DNA of 64,000 bases from Marinobacter nanhaiticus D15-8W. GTDB taxonomy: Bacteria > Pseudomonadota > Gammaproteobacteria > Pseudomonadales > Oleiphilaceae. This document shows positions 36,801-45,009 of the stretch, piece after piece. The DNA is taken from assembly GCF_036511935.1 (NCBI RefSeq), contig NZ_AP028878.1, forward strand, positions 4,898,001 through 4,962,000. Direction: 5' to 3'. The position numbers and the translations under genes were made by a program. The notes beneath the pieces are model-generated. The model was not told the DNA's origin. It searched no databases and worked only from the letters and a program-made list of their open reading frames with translations. Numbering within the stretch: position 1 is the stretch's first letter; every line of letters begins with the position of its first letter.

Positions 36801-37583
36801 TCCCAAGGGATTCTGGTGGCCAGTCGCGTTGCTGACGCCTAACTTGTCCAAACGCATCCGCAACTGGAGCAACTCGCCCCGGTAAAGGGTATCGGCCTTG
36901 GTGACCATCACCTTGAGGGTCAGCCAGTCCTCGAACTCGCTCTTGTCCACCAGCGACAATTCGCTGCCTGGCGCGCCCTGGCGTTCGGGCTTTAGCGGTG
37001 ACTCCAAAAATAGACTCATCTGATGCCAGATGGCACGCTGGCGCGCCTTGATCTGCGTCGAAGCATCGATCATTTCGTTGGCCACCTGGTCGGAGCCGGC
37101 TTTCTGGGCCGACGTTTTCAAAGCTTCGACCATACCAGCCAGGCATTCGGCCATTAGCGGCTCTATGTGCTGGACCACCGCTTTGGCGCACTGGCGCAGC
37201 ACGAATTGGACCCGCTCGGTAGGCGGCTTTAGATGGGCACGTTCCTGGGGGGCGCTGGCACCGTATTCTGCCAGCATGGCGTCGAGGGCCGCTGGATTGG
37301 CGCGGGTAAAGGACACGCCCATGGCCCCTTCGATCAGTCGCGCCACCTGGACGAAGAGCTCGTGCTGCGTGTGGCCGTCAGGTCCCCGAAAGCGCACCAC
37401 CAGCTCCTCGGGATGCTGTTCGGACAGGGTCTGACGTACGCGGCGGGCAGTGTCACCGGAAAAACGGAGAAACAGCCCTTCCGCGCAGAAATCGGCAATC
37501 TGGCACGGCCACTGCTGGTCTCGACCCAGTTGAAGCTGCGCAGCGAGTTTTATCGGTCGGCGAGGACTGGCACGTCGTTCCAT
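33831..37583 (-). CDS. PilZ-DUF1631-degenerate GGDEF-EAL protein
   Basis: This 1250-residue protein has an N-terminal PilZ-like domain (RRASPRRPIKLAAQLQLGRD, GVSFTRANPAAL), a long helical DUF1631 region to about residue 780, a GGDEF-like domain at about 829-990 and an EAL-like domain at about 1010-1250. The GGDEF signature reads LEGNEF, EAL reads EIL (QYEILISMYD), DDFGSG reads GNFGSG, and the late glutamate motif reads AGQVE. Both enzymatic domains therefore look inactive, so the protein is more likely a c-di-GMP sensor or scaffold through PilZ. AAGGG six bases upstream supports the ATG at 37583. Upstream in-frame codons back to 37742 look non-coding. Confidence 0.88.
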   Translation of the reverse strand: MERRASPRRPIKLAAQLQLGRDQQWPCQIADFCAEGLFLRFSGDTARRVRQTLSEQHPEELVVRFRGPDGHTQHELFVQVARLIEGAMGVSFTRANPAALDAMLAEYGASAPQERAHLKPPTERVQFVLRQCAKAVVQHIEPLMAECLAGMVEALKTSAQKAGSDQVANEMIDASTQIKARQRAIWHQMSLFLESPLKPERQGAPGSELSLVDKSEFEDWLTLKVMVTKADTLYRGELLQLRMRLDKLGVSNATGHQNPLGPALVCESFHGSLQHLKASREVEKVCLKVFEQSVLQQLEPLYKELNQILIRHGILPDLDLSRYLSDRAPRGESSKPMPPPEPLQPTAAAPQREAQPGYTGVKSGRTTPDSFRGYSESAQTAFATVRNLLATLSASRTERGTLKPVDFPANARPLSAGEFQRELQSLQRAQAETTESASQEALRDRVVDKVKAVGEVGLNNAQQEAVDVVDEFFRSVIDSPRLNDVARQQLRRLEVPVLKVVLRDRAFFDDLRSPVRGVMNRLALLGVKGGRINPVIQRRVDEMVQRVMIEFEQDTRVFESVQGELDSLIERQNLVYRRNVERVTAAAEGAQKVADAKKAVGDLLDERLGGRRVPQAVISLLNGGWRDLLSLTWIRQGPESQLWKDYLSVIDSLLAYGEDPDASVNLPELLRVIQDGLASISSNHMPSAPIRDELKGFLVKRDPANTDWVDVPQPEAPPKPPADTASERQKRSLQRWIARAQRLRTGDWLRNQENPKEPYYMRLVWIAREFSRFVFVNHQGMRVVEQELEPLALQLQQGILTPDNQYERPLVDESIDRMVKQVYDQLSWVSTHDELTGLLARREFERVLEQHLTRLEEETLSLVKIDLRQFRLLKDTAGHNAGDDTLARVAECLRKHMEPGRPLSRLEGNEFAFLCATEGAEQRAQAIVQAIEALDLDFGGRRYSISACAGIAPVLPALVTADRWLRAADEACKRAKKLGNGHVSTHILDPRIQAQQEQVAAKVASLDDLDEDQVLLRCQKMIPLHHEARMGTQYEILISMYDDAGHLITAAEFVRMAERYNRMQAVDRWVVGRMLDAMRDTTSGASKLGGVCINLSGYSLNDESLLEFIYEKLSEKDAPIERLWFEITEAAAIHNLQDVADFMAEMKELGCRFCLGNFGSGPTSYEYMRMLPVDLIKLDGAFTRHVNKSEADRAMVRSMVDMAHYTSREVIAGQVEDRQTLDTLRSLGVDYAQGYVIEKPQLLNNIVLNL

Positions 37584-37864
37584 CGATACCCTTGACTCGG
37601 AAGATAAATCCGTAAGGCGTCCTGGCAGCCATGATCGGCAAGGCGTCTGTCGATTCGACTCATAGCACCTTGCTCGATCGCCACAGCAACATTCGCTTGC
37701 ATTGAATCTGGAGACAGGCAGCGACCATGATCGGCGCGACACCTAATGTACTGCTCGGTTAATTCGCTCCAGTATAGTGGCTGGCACCCAGCTTGTCGGA
37801 CCGTTGACAAGCTTTTACAAATTCGCCGCTGCCGGTCAATCGTTTTACGGACAGGACGCACTCC

Positions 37865-38935
37865 ATGCGACAGCTTAGCCAGATCTATCTATTACTGCTA
37901 CTGATCTTTGGTCTAACCGGTTGTCAGTCACTGCATTACTACCAGCAGGCCGCCAACGGACAACTTTCACTGCTTTGGAACAGAAAGCCGATCGACGACG
38001 TACTTGCTGATCCAACGACACCCGACGCGCTTCGCGAGAAGCTGACGCTGGCCATGGAGGCGCGCGACTTTGCCGCTGAACAGCTTGCCCTACCTGTGGA
38101 CGATACCTTCTCTGACTTCGTGGCCCTGGATCAACCCTACGTAGTCTATAACCTCATGGTTGCACCGGAATTCTCCCTGGAACCCCTGGCCTGGTGCTAC
38201 CCCATCGTCGGCTGCCAGTCCTATCGCGGCTACTTCCATCTGGACGATGCCCGGGCGGCCCGTGAGTGCTACGCCCGGGAAGACATGGACACCTTTATCG
38301 GTGGCGTCACCGCCTACTCGACACTGGGCTGGTTCGATGACCCGCTGCAGTCGGGATTCACCACCCTGCCAGACGAGCAAATGGTGGCGCTGATGCTCCA
38401 CGAACTGGCGCACAAAGTGATCTACGTCGCCGACGATACTCGTTTTAACGAGAGCTTTGCCACTGCGGTGGAACTCGAGGGGCTGAAGCTGTGGTTGGAA
38501 CTCACCGATCAGCCCGACAAGTATCAAGTGACGCTGATGAGACTTGAACGCTGGGGTGCCACCCTTGAGCTGATCGAACAGACGGCCCATCGTCTCAGCG
38601 AGCTGTATGGCCAGCGGGCAGCATTGGACGCTAGCGTCCTTCGGGAACGCAAGACGGACATCCTGCTCCAACTACAGTCAGACTATGCGCAGTTGGAGGA
38701 GGCCTGGGGCCAGCCCGGACCGCTATCCGGCGTGATCGCCGAGATCAATAATGCGGTGCTGGGCCTTTTCCGCCAGTACAACGCCGATGTTCCCGGCTTC
38801 CGCCAGATGCTGGCCGATACCGATGGCGATTTTGCCCGTTTCTACGACGAGGTAAAGGAACTTGCGCGGGCGCCGGCCGACGTGCGCCGGCGCCGTCTCG
38901 AAGCGCTAGGCGAGTCGTTTAACGAAGACCTTTGA
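37865..38935 (+). CDS. putative lipoprotein aminopeptidase (PF10023-like)
   Basis: This 356-residue protein has a lipoprotein signal peptide (LLLLLIFGLTGCQS, lipidated Cys20) and a zinc-protease motif HELAH at 179-183, followed by NESFATAVELEG with the third ligand glutamate. WCYPIVGCQSYRGYF matches the putative aminopeptidase family annotated in Pseudomonas. It should be a periplasm-facing lipoprotein. The 3' end overlaps the convergent argA by 30 bases. Confidence 0.87.
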   Translation: MRQLSQIYLLLLLIFGLTGCQSLHYYQQAANGQLSLLWNRKPIDDVLADPTTPDALREKLTLAMEARDFAAEQLALPVDDTFSDFVALDQPYVVYNLMVAPEFSLEPLAWCYPIVGCQSYRGYFHLDDARAARECYAREDMDTFIGGVTAYSTLGWFDDPLQSGFTTLPDEQMVALMLHELAHKVIYVADDTRFNESFATAVELEGLKLWLELTDQPDKYQVTLMRLERWGATLELIEQTAHRLSELYGQRAALDASVLRERKTDILLQLQSDYAQLEEAWGQPGPLSGVIAEINNAVLGLFRQYNADVPGFRQMLADTDGDFARFYDEVKELARAPADVRRRRLEALGESFNEDL

Positions 38936-40216
38936 GTTGCGCTGGGTGTTATAACTGGCCAGCTTGGGCCCCGGCAGCGACTGTACCGTGGATGGTTCGA
39001 AACCGCGCTCGCGGAACCAGTGCTCAGTCTGGGTCGTGAGCACGAACAAATTCTCCAGTCCGCGGCCCCTCGCCAGACGTTCCACCATGGCCAGGATCTC
39101 GTCACCCCGACCGGCGCGACGATAGGACGGATCCACGGCAAAACAGGACAACTCGCCGGATTTCTCGCTGGGATACTCGTAGAGCGCTGCGCACCCGACG
39201 ATCGTGCCATCCCGTTCCACCACCGTGAAGCGGTCCACTTCGGTTTCAAGCAGCTCCCGCGAACGCCTCACCAGGATGCCCTGCTCTTCCAACGGCTGGA
39301 TCAATTCCAGGATACCGCCGATATCCTCGACCCGCGCGCCGCGGATCTGCTCGTAGTTGTCGTCGCTGACCAGGGTACCGGACCCGTCCCGTGTGAACAG
39401 TTCCTCGAGCAGGGCGCCGTCGCGCATGTAGCTGATGATCTGGCTACGTCGGACACCCCGCACGCAGGCTTCGCAGGCCGCCCGCAGCAAGTCGGCGGCG
39501 TGGCTTTCCAGCGGTGCGTCGGCCAGGCGGTCCCTTGCCTGGCGGACGGTCATCTCACGGATCAGTTGGCCGTCCTCATCCAGTACACCGTCCTCGCCGG
39601 TAAAGATGATCAGCTTCTCAGCCTTGAGCGCCGAGGCCACCTGGCTACCGACATCTTCATAGGACAGGTTGAACACGTCACCGGTGGGCGAGTAACCCAG
39701 CGGTGGCAGCAACACGATGTGATTCATCTTCAGAAGCGATTCGATACCTTCCACATCGACGCGACGCACCCGACCGGTATAGCCGAAATCCACACCGTTG
39801 AGCACGCCCTCCGGGCGTGCAGCCACCAGATTGCCGCTGCTGACCCGAATCCGGGCCCCGTGCATGGGCGAATTGATCAACCCCATGGAGAGACGGCTTT
39901 CAAGGTGGGCCCGCAACGCGCCGACGGCTTCGATGACCAGCGGCAACTGATCTTCGGGCGTGACGCGCAGGCCTTCATGAAAATGCGCATCCAACCCGGC
40001 CTGGTCAAAGCGCTGCTGGATCTGCGGCCGCGCCCCGAATGCCACGACGAGCTTCACACCCAGGCTGCTGAGTAGCGTGATGTCATGGATGATATTGATC
40101 AGGTTTTCGTGGGCGAGCGCTTCCCCGCCCAAGGTCAGGACAACGGTTCGGCCGCGATGGGCATTGATGTACGGGGATGAATGGCGGAATCCGTGCAGCC
40201 AGTCATTCGATTTCAA
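38906..40216 (-). CDS. argA: N-acetylglutamate synthase
   Basis: This 436-residue enzyme acetylates glutamate, the first step of arginine synthesis. The amino-acid-kinase-like domain (residues 1 to about 285; VLTLGGEALAHENL, VVAFGARPQIQQRF, LPPLGYSPTGDVFNLSYEDVG) gives arginine feedback control, and the GNAT domain follows (AVDPSYRRAGRGDEIL, WFRERGFEPS). The start is a TTG at 40216, chosen because GAGGAG lies nine bases upstream and LKSNDWLHGFRHSSPYINAHR is the family N-terminus; the longer open frame upstream overlaps argE and is not coding. It is 80 bases downstream of argE and probably co-transcribed. Confidence 0.94.
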   Translation of the reverse strand: MKSNDWLHGFRHSSPYINAHRGRTVVLTLGGEALAHENLINIIHDITLLSSLGVKLVVAFGARPQIQQRFDQAGLDAHFHEGLRVTPEDQLPLVIEAVGALRAHLESRLSMGLINSPMHGARIRVSSGNLVAARPEGVLNGVDFGYTGRVRRVDVEGIESLLKMNHIVLLPPLGYSPTGDVFNLSYEDVGSQVASALKAEKLIIFTGEDGVLDEDGQLIREMTVRQARDRLADAPLESHAADLLRAACEACVRGVRRSQIISYMRDGALLEELFTRDGSGTLVSDDNYEQIRGARVEDIGGILELIQPLEEQGILVRRSRELLETEVDRFTVVERDGTIVGCAALYEYPSEKSGELSCFAVDPSYRRAGRGDEILAMVERLARGRGLENLFVLTTQTEHWFRERGFEPSTVQSLPGPKLASYNTQRNSKVFVKRLA

Positions 40217-40296
40217 ACGCGTTGTCTCCTCATGCTGAAGATGGTTGGCCGGTCTCGGTGCTTTTCCCTGCGCTCGCTTACGCTGGGTTCGCTTTC

Positions 40297-41478
40297 TCAG
40301 GGCTTTGATTCGATACAGAAATGTTGGATCAACCGGCTCAGGATGTCCACGGCCGGCTTTACCTGGGACAGGTCCAGGTACTCGTCCGGCTGGTGCGCCT
40401 GGTCGATATGGCCCGGCCCCATGACCAGGGTTTCCATGCCCAGCTTCTGCAGCCAGGGCGCTTCGGTGGCAAAGGCCACCGCCTGGCCAGTATGGCCGGT
40501 CAGGCGCTCGCAGACCTTCACCAGCTCCGAGTCTGCGGCAGTCTCGAACGGCGGCACGCCGTCGAACAGGGGCTCGAACCGCAGACCCAGCTCGCGGCTT
40601 TCGGCGACCGGCTGGACCTTGTCGAGGATGGCCTGACGCAGTGCCTCCATGTCCATACCCGGCAGCGGACGCAGGTCGAAATGCAGTTCGCAATTGGCGC
40701 AGATCCGGTTTGGATTATCGCCGCCGTGGATGCAGCCCAGGTTCATCGTCGGGACCTGCACCTGGAAATTGTCATTGTGATACTTCGACTGCCAGTATTC
40801 GCGAAGGCTCAGCAGTTCGCTGATCGCCGCATGCATGCCTTCCATCGCATTTCTACCCAGGGACGGGTCGGAGGAATGACCGGACTGTCCCTCGAACACC
40901 AGCCGCTCCATCATGATGCCCTTGTGCATGCGTACCGGCTTGAGGCCCGTGGGTTCGCCAATTACCGCATAGCGCCCCTTGGGGCGGCCGGCTTCCGCCA
41001 GCGCACGCGCGCCATTCATGGAGCTTTCCTCATCCGCCGTGGCAAGGATGATCAGGGGTTGCTGGAAGGGCTTGTCGAGGTGGGCCCGCGCCGCTTCGAT
41101 AGCGAGCGGGAAGAAGCCTTTCATATCGCAGGTGCCCAGACCATACCAGCGATCGTCCCGTTCGGTGAGCTTGAAGGGATCGCTCTGCCAGCGCTGGTCG
41201 TCGAACGGCACCGTATCGGTGTGGCCGGAAAGGACCAGCCCGCCAGGGCCGCTGCCGAGGGTGGCAATCAGGTTGAATTTGCCGGGCATGCCCGGCACTG
41301 GCATGATCTCGACAGCGAACCCCATCGGCTCGAGCCACTCGGCCAGGGTATTCACCACGGTTTCATTGCTGTGGTCCCACTCCGGCGACGCGCTGCTGAT
41401 GGACGGTTGGGAGATCAAACGCTCCAGCATCGCCCGAATGTCGGGGGTGCTGCGGGTATCGGCGCTCTGTTGCGTCAT
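40297..41478 (-). CDS. argE: acetylornithine deacetylase
   Basis: This 393-residue M20-family enzyme releases ornithine from N-acetylornithine. Metal-binding and catalytic motifs are present: SGHTDTVPFDDQRW, GTCDMKGFFPLAIEA, ATADEESSMNGARA and the C-terminal GPGHIDQAHQPDEYL. It is upstream of argA in the same direction. The existence of argE shows a linear acetyl cycle, although an argJ elsewhere cannot be excluded. Confidence 0.95.
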   Translation of the reverse strand: MTQQSADTRSTPDIRAMLERLISQPSISSASPEWDHSNETVVNTLAEWLEPMGFAVEIMPVPGMPGKFNLIATLGSGPGGLVLSGHTDTVPFDDQRWQSDPFKLTERDDRWYGLGTCDMKGFFPLAIEAARAHLDKPFQQPLIILATADEESSMNGARALAEAGRPKGRYAVIGEPTGLKPVRMHKGIMMERLVFEGQSGHSSDPSLGRNAMEGMHAAISELLSLREYWQSKYHNDNFQVQVPTMNLGCIHGGDNPNRICANCELHFDLRPLPGMDMEALRQAILDKVQPVAESRELGLRFEPLFDGVPPFETAADSELVKVCERLTGHTGQAVAFATEAPWLQKLGMETLVMGPGHIDQAHQPDEYLDLSQVKPAVDILSRLIQHFCIESKP

Positions 41479-41601
41479 GGAAAAGCCTCAGATAAGACTT
41501 CGGGACAAATTTGTGGGGCCATCGGCTCGTGGAACGAGCAAACCGTTAGCCGCACGGTAAACGGCCAACGATCACTATCCGGAACATACTCCGGCGAATA
41601 G

Positions 41602-43104
41602 CTATGGACGGGGCTCGTCTGGCGCCTGCTCCATCAGGAACTCCGATTCCGACACCGCGTCTGTTCCAGGTGCCTCGGTTTCCATTCCGGTATCGCCAAA
41701 TCGATCCTGCTCTTCGGAAGCCCTATCCGCCTCGGGAGCGCTATCCAACACCGGACCACTATCCGTTGGCGAGATCGGCCTGCCCTCCGGAGCCAGGCTC
41801 CGCTCAGGTTCGACCGTCGGTGCTGGCAGCGGTTCGACGCCCGTATCGTTGGACCGACGCCACACTTCAAACAGTGTAATGGCTGATTTGGCCAGTGGAT
41901 AGGCCACCTCGCCACCATCCACGATGCGCGTGACTTCCAGGCGCTGGTCGGTTACGCCGGAGAGTCGGCCCTCGACCACGCGACCACTACTCAAGGCAAT
42001 GCGGACATCCTTGCCCAACCAGCGCCCGGCCTGGTCCGAAGCGGCTTTTCGATAGGCCAGGCCGTCAGAGGTCCCGGTCGTCGGCGCTGGCGCGGTACCG
42101 GCAAGGGCCGGCGCCGGCTCGGGTCGTGGCAGGTAACGCACGAACAGATCCTGGACCCGGGCGCCGTTGTAGAACACATCGAAACTGCCCACGCCCGGAT
42201 CCAGCGGTCCCACGTCCCCTGGCACGTCGCGCTGGGGCAGACCGAAAAGCGGATCGCCCGCGGCCAGGGTTGCCTTGAGTTCGCCGCCGTCGCGCAGCCA
42301 CACCTTGTACAGGGCCCGCAGCTGGTCGCTGGGGCTCAACCCCTGGGCGACCAGACGGTCGCTGAAACCCTTGGTCGCCTGGGCAGCCCAGTCCTCTATC
42401 TCAACACCGGATTCCCGGGCACAGAATGCGGCTATCCGCCGCATAAAGCCACCGTCACGCATCGAAAGCACGACTGGGCCACCATAGTCCGCAAGCTCAC
42501 CCTGCTCGTCGCCCGTACTGGTCAGGCGCAGGCCCGGAGCACGCAATTCCAGGCTGCCGAGCTTACCGGCGTTGATATCAAGACCCAGGCCGCCCGTATC
42601 GTCGAGCATGGCGGCCTGTTCGAGCTGCAGATCCATCGCCACTTGGGTAACGCCCATCTGCATCAGACCCGTCAGGTCCAGGGGACCATCACCACAAGGG
42701 ATATTGACCAGCCCTGCCTCAACCGCCGAATTTTGCGGCGCCACCCAGTCGCGGATCAGCGGCGTGGCCAGATCCATACGCAGGTTTTCCACATCGAGCT
42801 GCCACTCGCCCGGCAGCGCACCACCGCTCAGGGCATCGAGCAACTCTGGGAGGGCGCTGGTGGAGAACGTGAGACGCGAGGCCCGCACAGGCTGCGTCAG
42901 GGAGAAATGCTGATACTGGAGATCATAGACCGAGACCTGACCCGAAAGGCTGGAGCCAATCCCGCCCCAACTCAGGACACCCTCACCCTCTACTACTTCC
43001 TGTGCCTTTTCCAGGGCCGCATTCACCTGGTACCAGGCGGCGCCCTTGAAGCCCAGGTAACCCAGCAGCAGGAAACCGATCAGGGACAAAAACAGCTTTT
43101 TCAT
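41602..43104 (-). CDS. membrane-anchored protein of unknown function with Sm-like segment
   Basis: This 500-residue protein has one N-terminal membrane helix (LFLSLIGFLLLGYLGFKGA) and a periplasmic body. Its first part (VVEGEGVLSWGGIGSSLSGQV and beta-rich repeats) recalls DUF945/AsmA-like proteins. A segment near residue 370 (WLGKDVRIALSSGRVVEG, then RLSGVTDQRLEVTRIVDG) has the pattern of an Sm/LSm-type beta barrel. The last 90 residues are acidic, proline-rich and probably disordered. The family was not recognised. It lies 123 bases upstream of argE on the same strand and 827 bases after argB. Confidence 0.8.
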   Translation of the reverse strand: MKKLFLSLIGFLLLGYLGFKGAAWYQVNAALEKAQEVVEGEGVLSWGGIGSSLSGQVSVYDLQYQHFSLTQPVRASRLTFSTSALPELLDALSGGALPGEWQLDVENLRMDLATPLIRDWVAPQNSAVEAGLVNIPCGDGPLDLTGLMQMGVTQVAMDLQLEQAAMLDDTGGLGLDINAGKLGSLELRAPGLRLTSTGDEQGELADYGGPVVLSMRDGGFMRRIAAFCARESGVEIEDWAAQATKGFSDRLVAQGLSPSDQLRALYKVWLRDGGELKATLAAGDPLFGLPQRDVPGDVGPLDPGVGSFDVFYNGARVQDLFVRYLPRPEPAPALAGTAPAPTTGTSDGLAYRKAASDQAGRWLGKDVRIALSSGRVVEGRLSGVTDQRLEVTRIVDGGEVAYPLAKSAITLFEVWRRSNDTGVEPLPAPTVEPERSLAPEGRPISPTDSGPVLDSAPEADRASEEQDRFGDTGMETEAPGTDAVSESEFLMEQAPDEPRP

Positions 43105-43413
43105 GCCGACTACTCTTTGCTCCGTTAAGAGGTCATCCTGTTATTGTTGGGATCTTGTCCGGTGCCGTCCTGGCCCGGCGTTTCGATACGACAAATGACA
43201 GGCGTTATGCAGTTAGTACTCACTGTGACGTTTTTCGGTAAACAACGTTCTCAACAAGACGTTATCGGTTGCACTTACCTACGTCCATGTCGAGCACCTA
43301 TACTTTAGCAGGTTGCAGCAGTCCTGAGAGGCAACACGCTCGCATTTTGGAGCTCCTGTGGTGTCCCTAAATCCAACAGTGTCCCTAAATCCAACGGCTA
43401 CGAGCGCGGCAGC
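43105..43413. other. 309-base intergenic region with an 18-bp tandem repeat
   Basis: Two adjacent copies of GTGTCCCTAAATCCAAC(A/G) occupy 43361-43378 and 43379-43396, directly before the PilZ gene start at 43414. A TATACT at 43308 could be a -10 element, but no good -35 was found. The rest shows no gene. Confidence 0.7.
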
Positions 43414-43851
43414 ATGATTGCTCATCACGAACGTGCCTATATTCGACATCCAGCCGACATCCCGCTGGAGGTCCGCCCTGAATCGCAACAACCTTCCTGC
43501 CCCGGCGAGCTGCGTAACCTCAGCCGCGGTGGCCTCGCCTTTACTGCACAGCAGGCCTATCCGATCGGCAGCGACGTCAAGCTGATGATCAACTGCTGCC
43601 CCAACGCACTGGAAGTGCGGGGCCAGGTCGTCTGGTGTGAAGCCCGCGAGGAAGGCTACGAGCTGGGCATTGCCTTCTACACGCCCGCCGAAGCGTACCA
43701 GGTCCGGATGGTGGAACAGATCTGCCAGATCGAGCAGTACCGCCAGGATGTGTGGCGCAAGGAGCGAAGGCAGCTTTCACAGGAAGAAGCGGCGAAGGAG
43801 TGGATCAGCCGCTACGCGGATCGGTTTGCCCAGATCGGCTGGTCGGATTGA
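43414..43851 (+). CDS. PilZ-domain protein
   Basis: This 145-residue protein has a PilZ domain: RAYIRHPADIPLEV (the RxxxR-type c-di-GMP-binding stretch, here R-H-P variant), NLSRGGLAFTA (DxSxxG-like, with N for D) and ELGIAFYTPAE. The C-terminal tail is a charged helix (RQDVWRKERRQLSQEEAAKE). It may be a c-di-GMP effector, although the variant arginines lower confidence in ligand binding. No strong ribosome site is seen before the ATG; the 18-bp repeat ends 17 bases upstream. Confidence 0.85.
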   Translation: MIAHHERAYIRHPADIPLEVRPESQQPSCPGELRNLSRGGLAFTAQQAYPIGSDVKLMINCCPNALEVRGQVVWCEAREEGYELGIAFYTPAEAYQVRMVEQICQIEQYRQDVWRKERRQLSQEEAAKEWISRYADRFAQIGWSD

Positions 43852-43884
43852 AGCGTCTGACCCAGGCTCGGCACCAGATGCAAA

Positions 43885-43906
43885 AACGGCTGCCGTAGCA
43901 GCCGTT
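43885..43906 (-). terminator. terminator between argB and the PilZ gene
   Basis: AACGGCTGC pairs with GCAGCCGTT around CGTA. The A-run on the plus side gives a T-run for minus-strand argB. Confidence 0.85.
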
Positions 43907-43930
43907 CGATCAATCCTGCGAGACTGAAAT

Positions 43931-44845
<915 letters not shown>

Positions 44846-45009
44846 TCAGATGTGTGGACCGGATACCCAGCCCGCACAGAGGAGTTCACGTTGGGCGCAT
44901 TGTAATGCAGCCCCACCGGGACGCAATGTTCGCGGGGCTGCAAACGGGCCTTAACCGATACGGATTTACACTGATCGGAAAGGCCCCGATACGGTCACTG
45001 GAGCAACTG

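Noticed and set aside
40217-40693. 159-residue N-terminal extension of ArgA
   Set aside because: It overlaps argE and has no family similarity; the TTG at 40216 has a good ribosome site.
40321-41601. 426-codon plus-strand frame across argE
   Set aside because: Shadow of argE; long only because of high GC.
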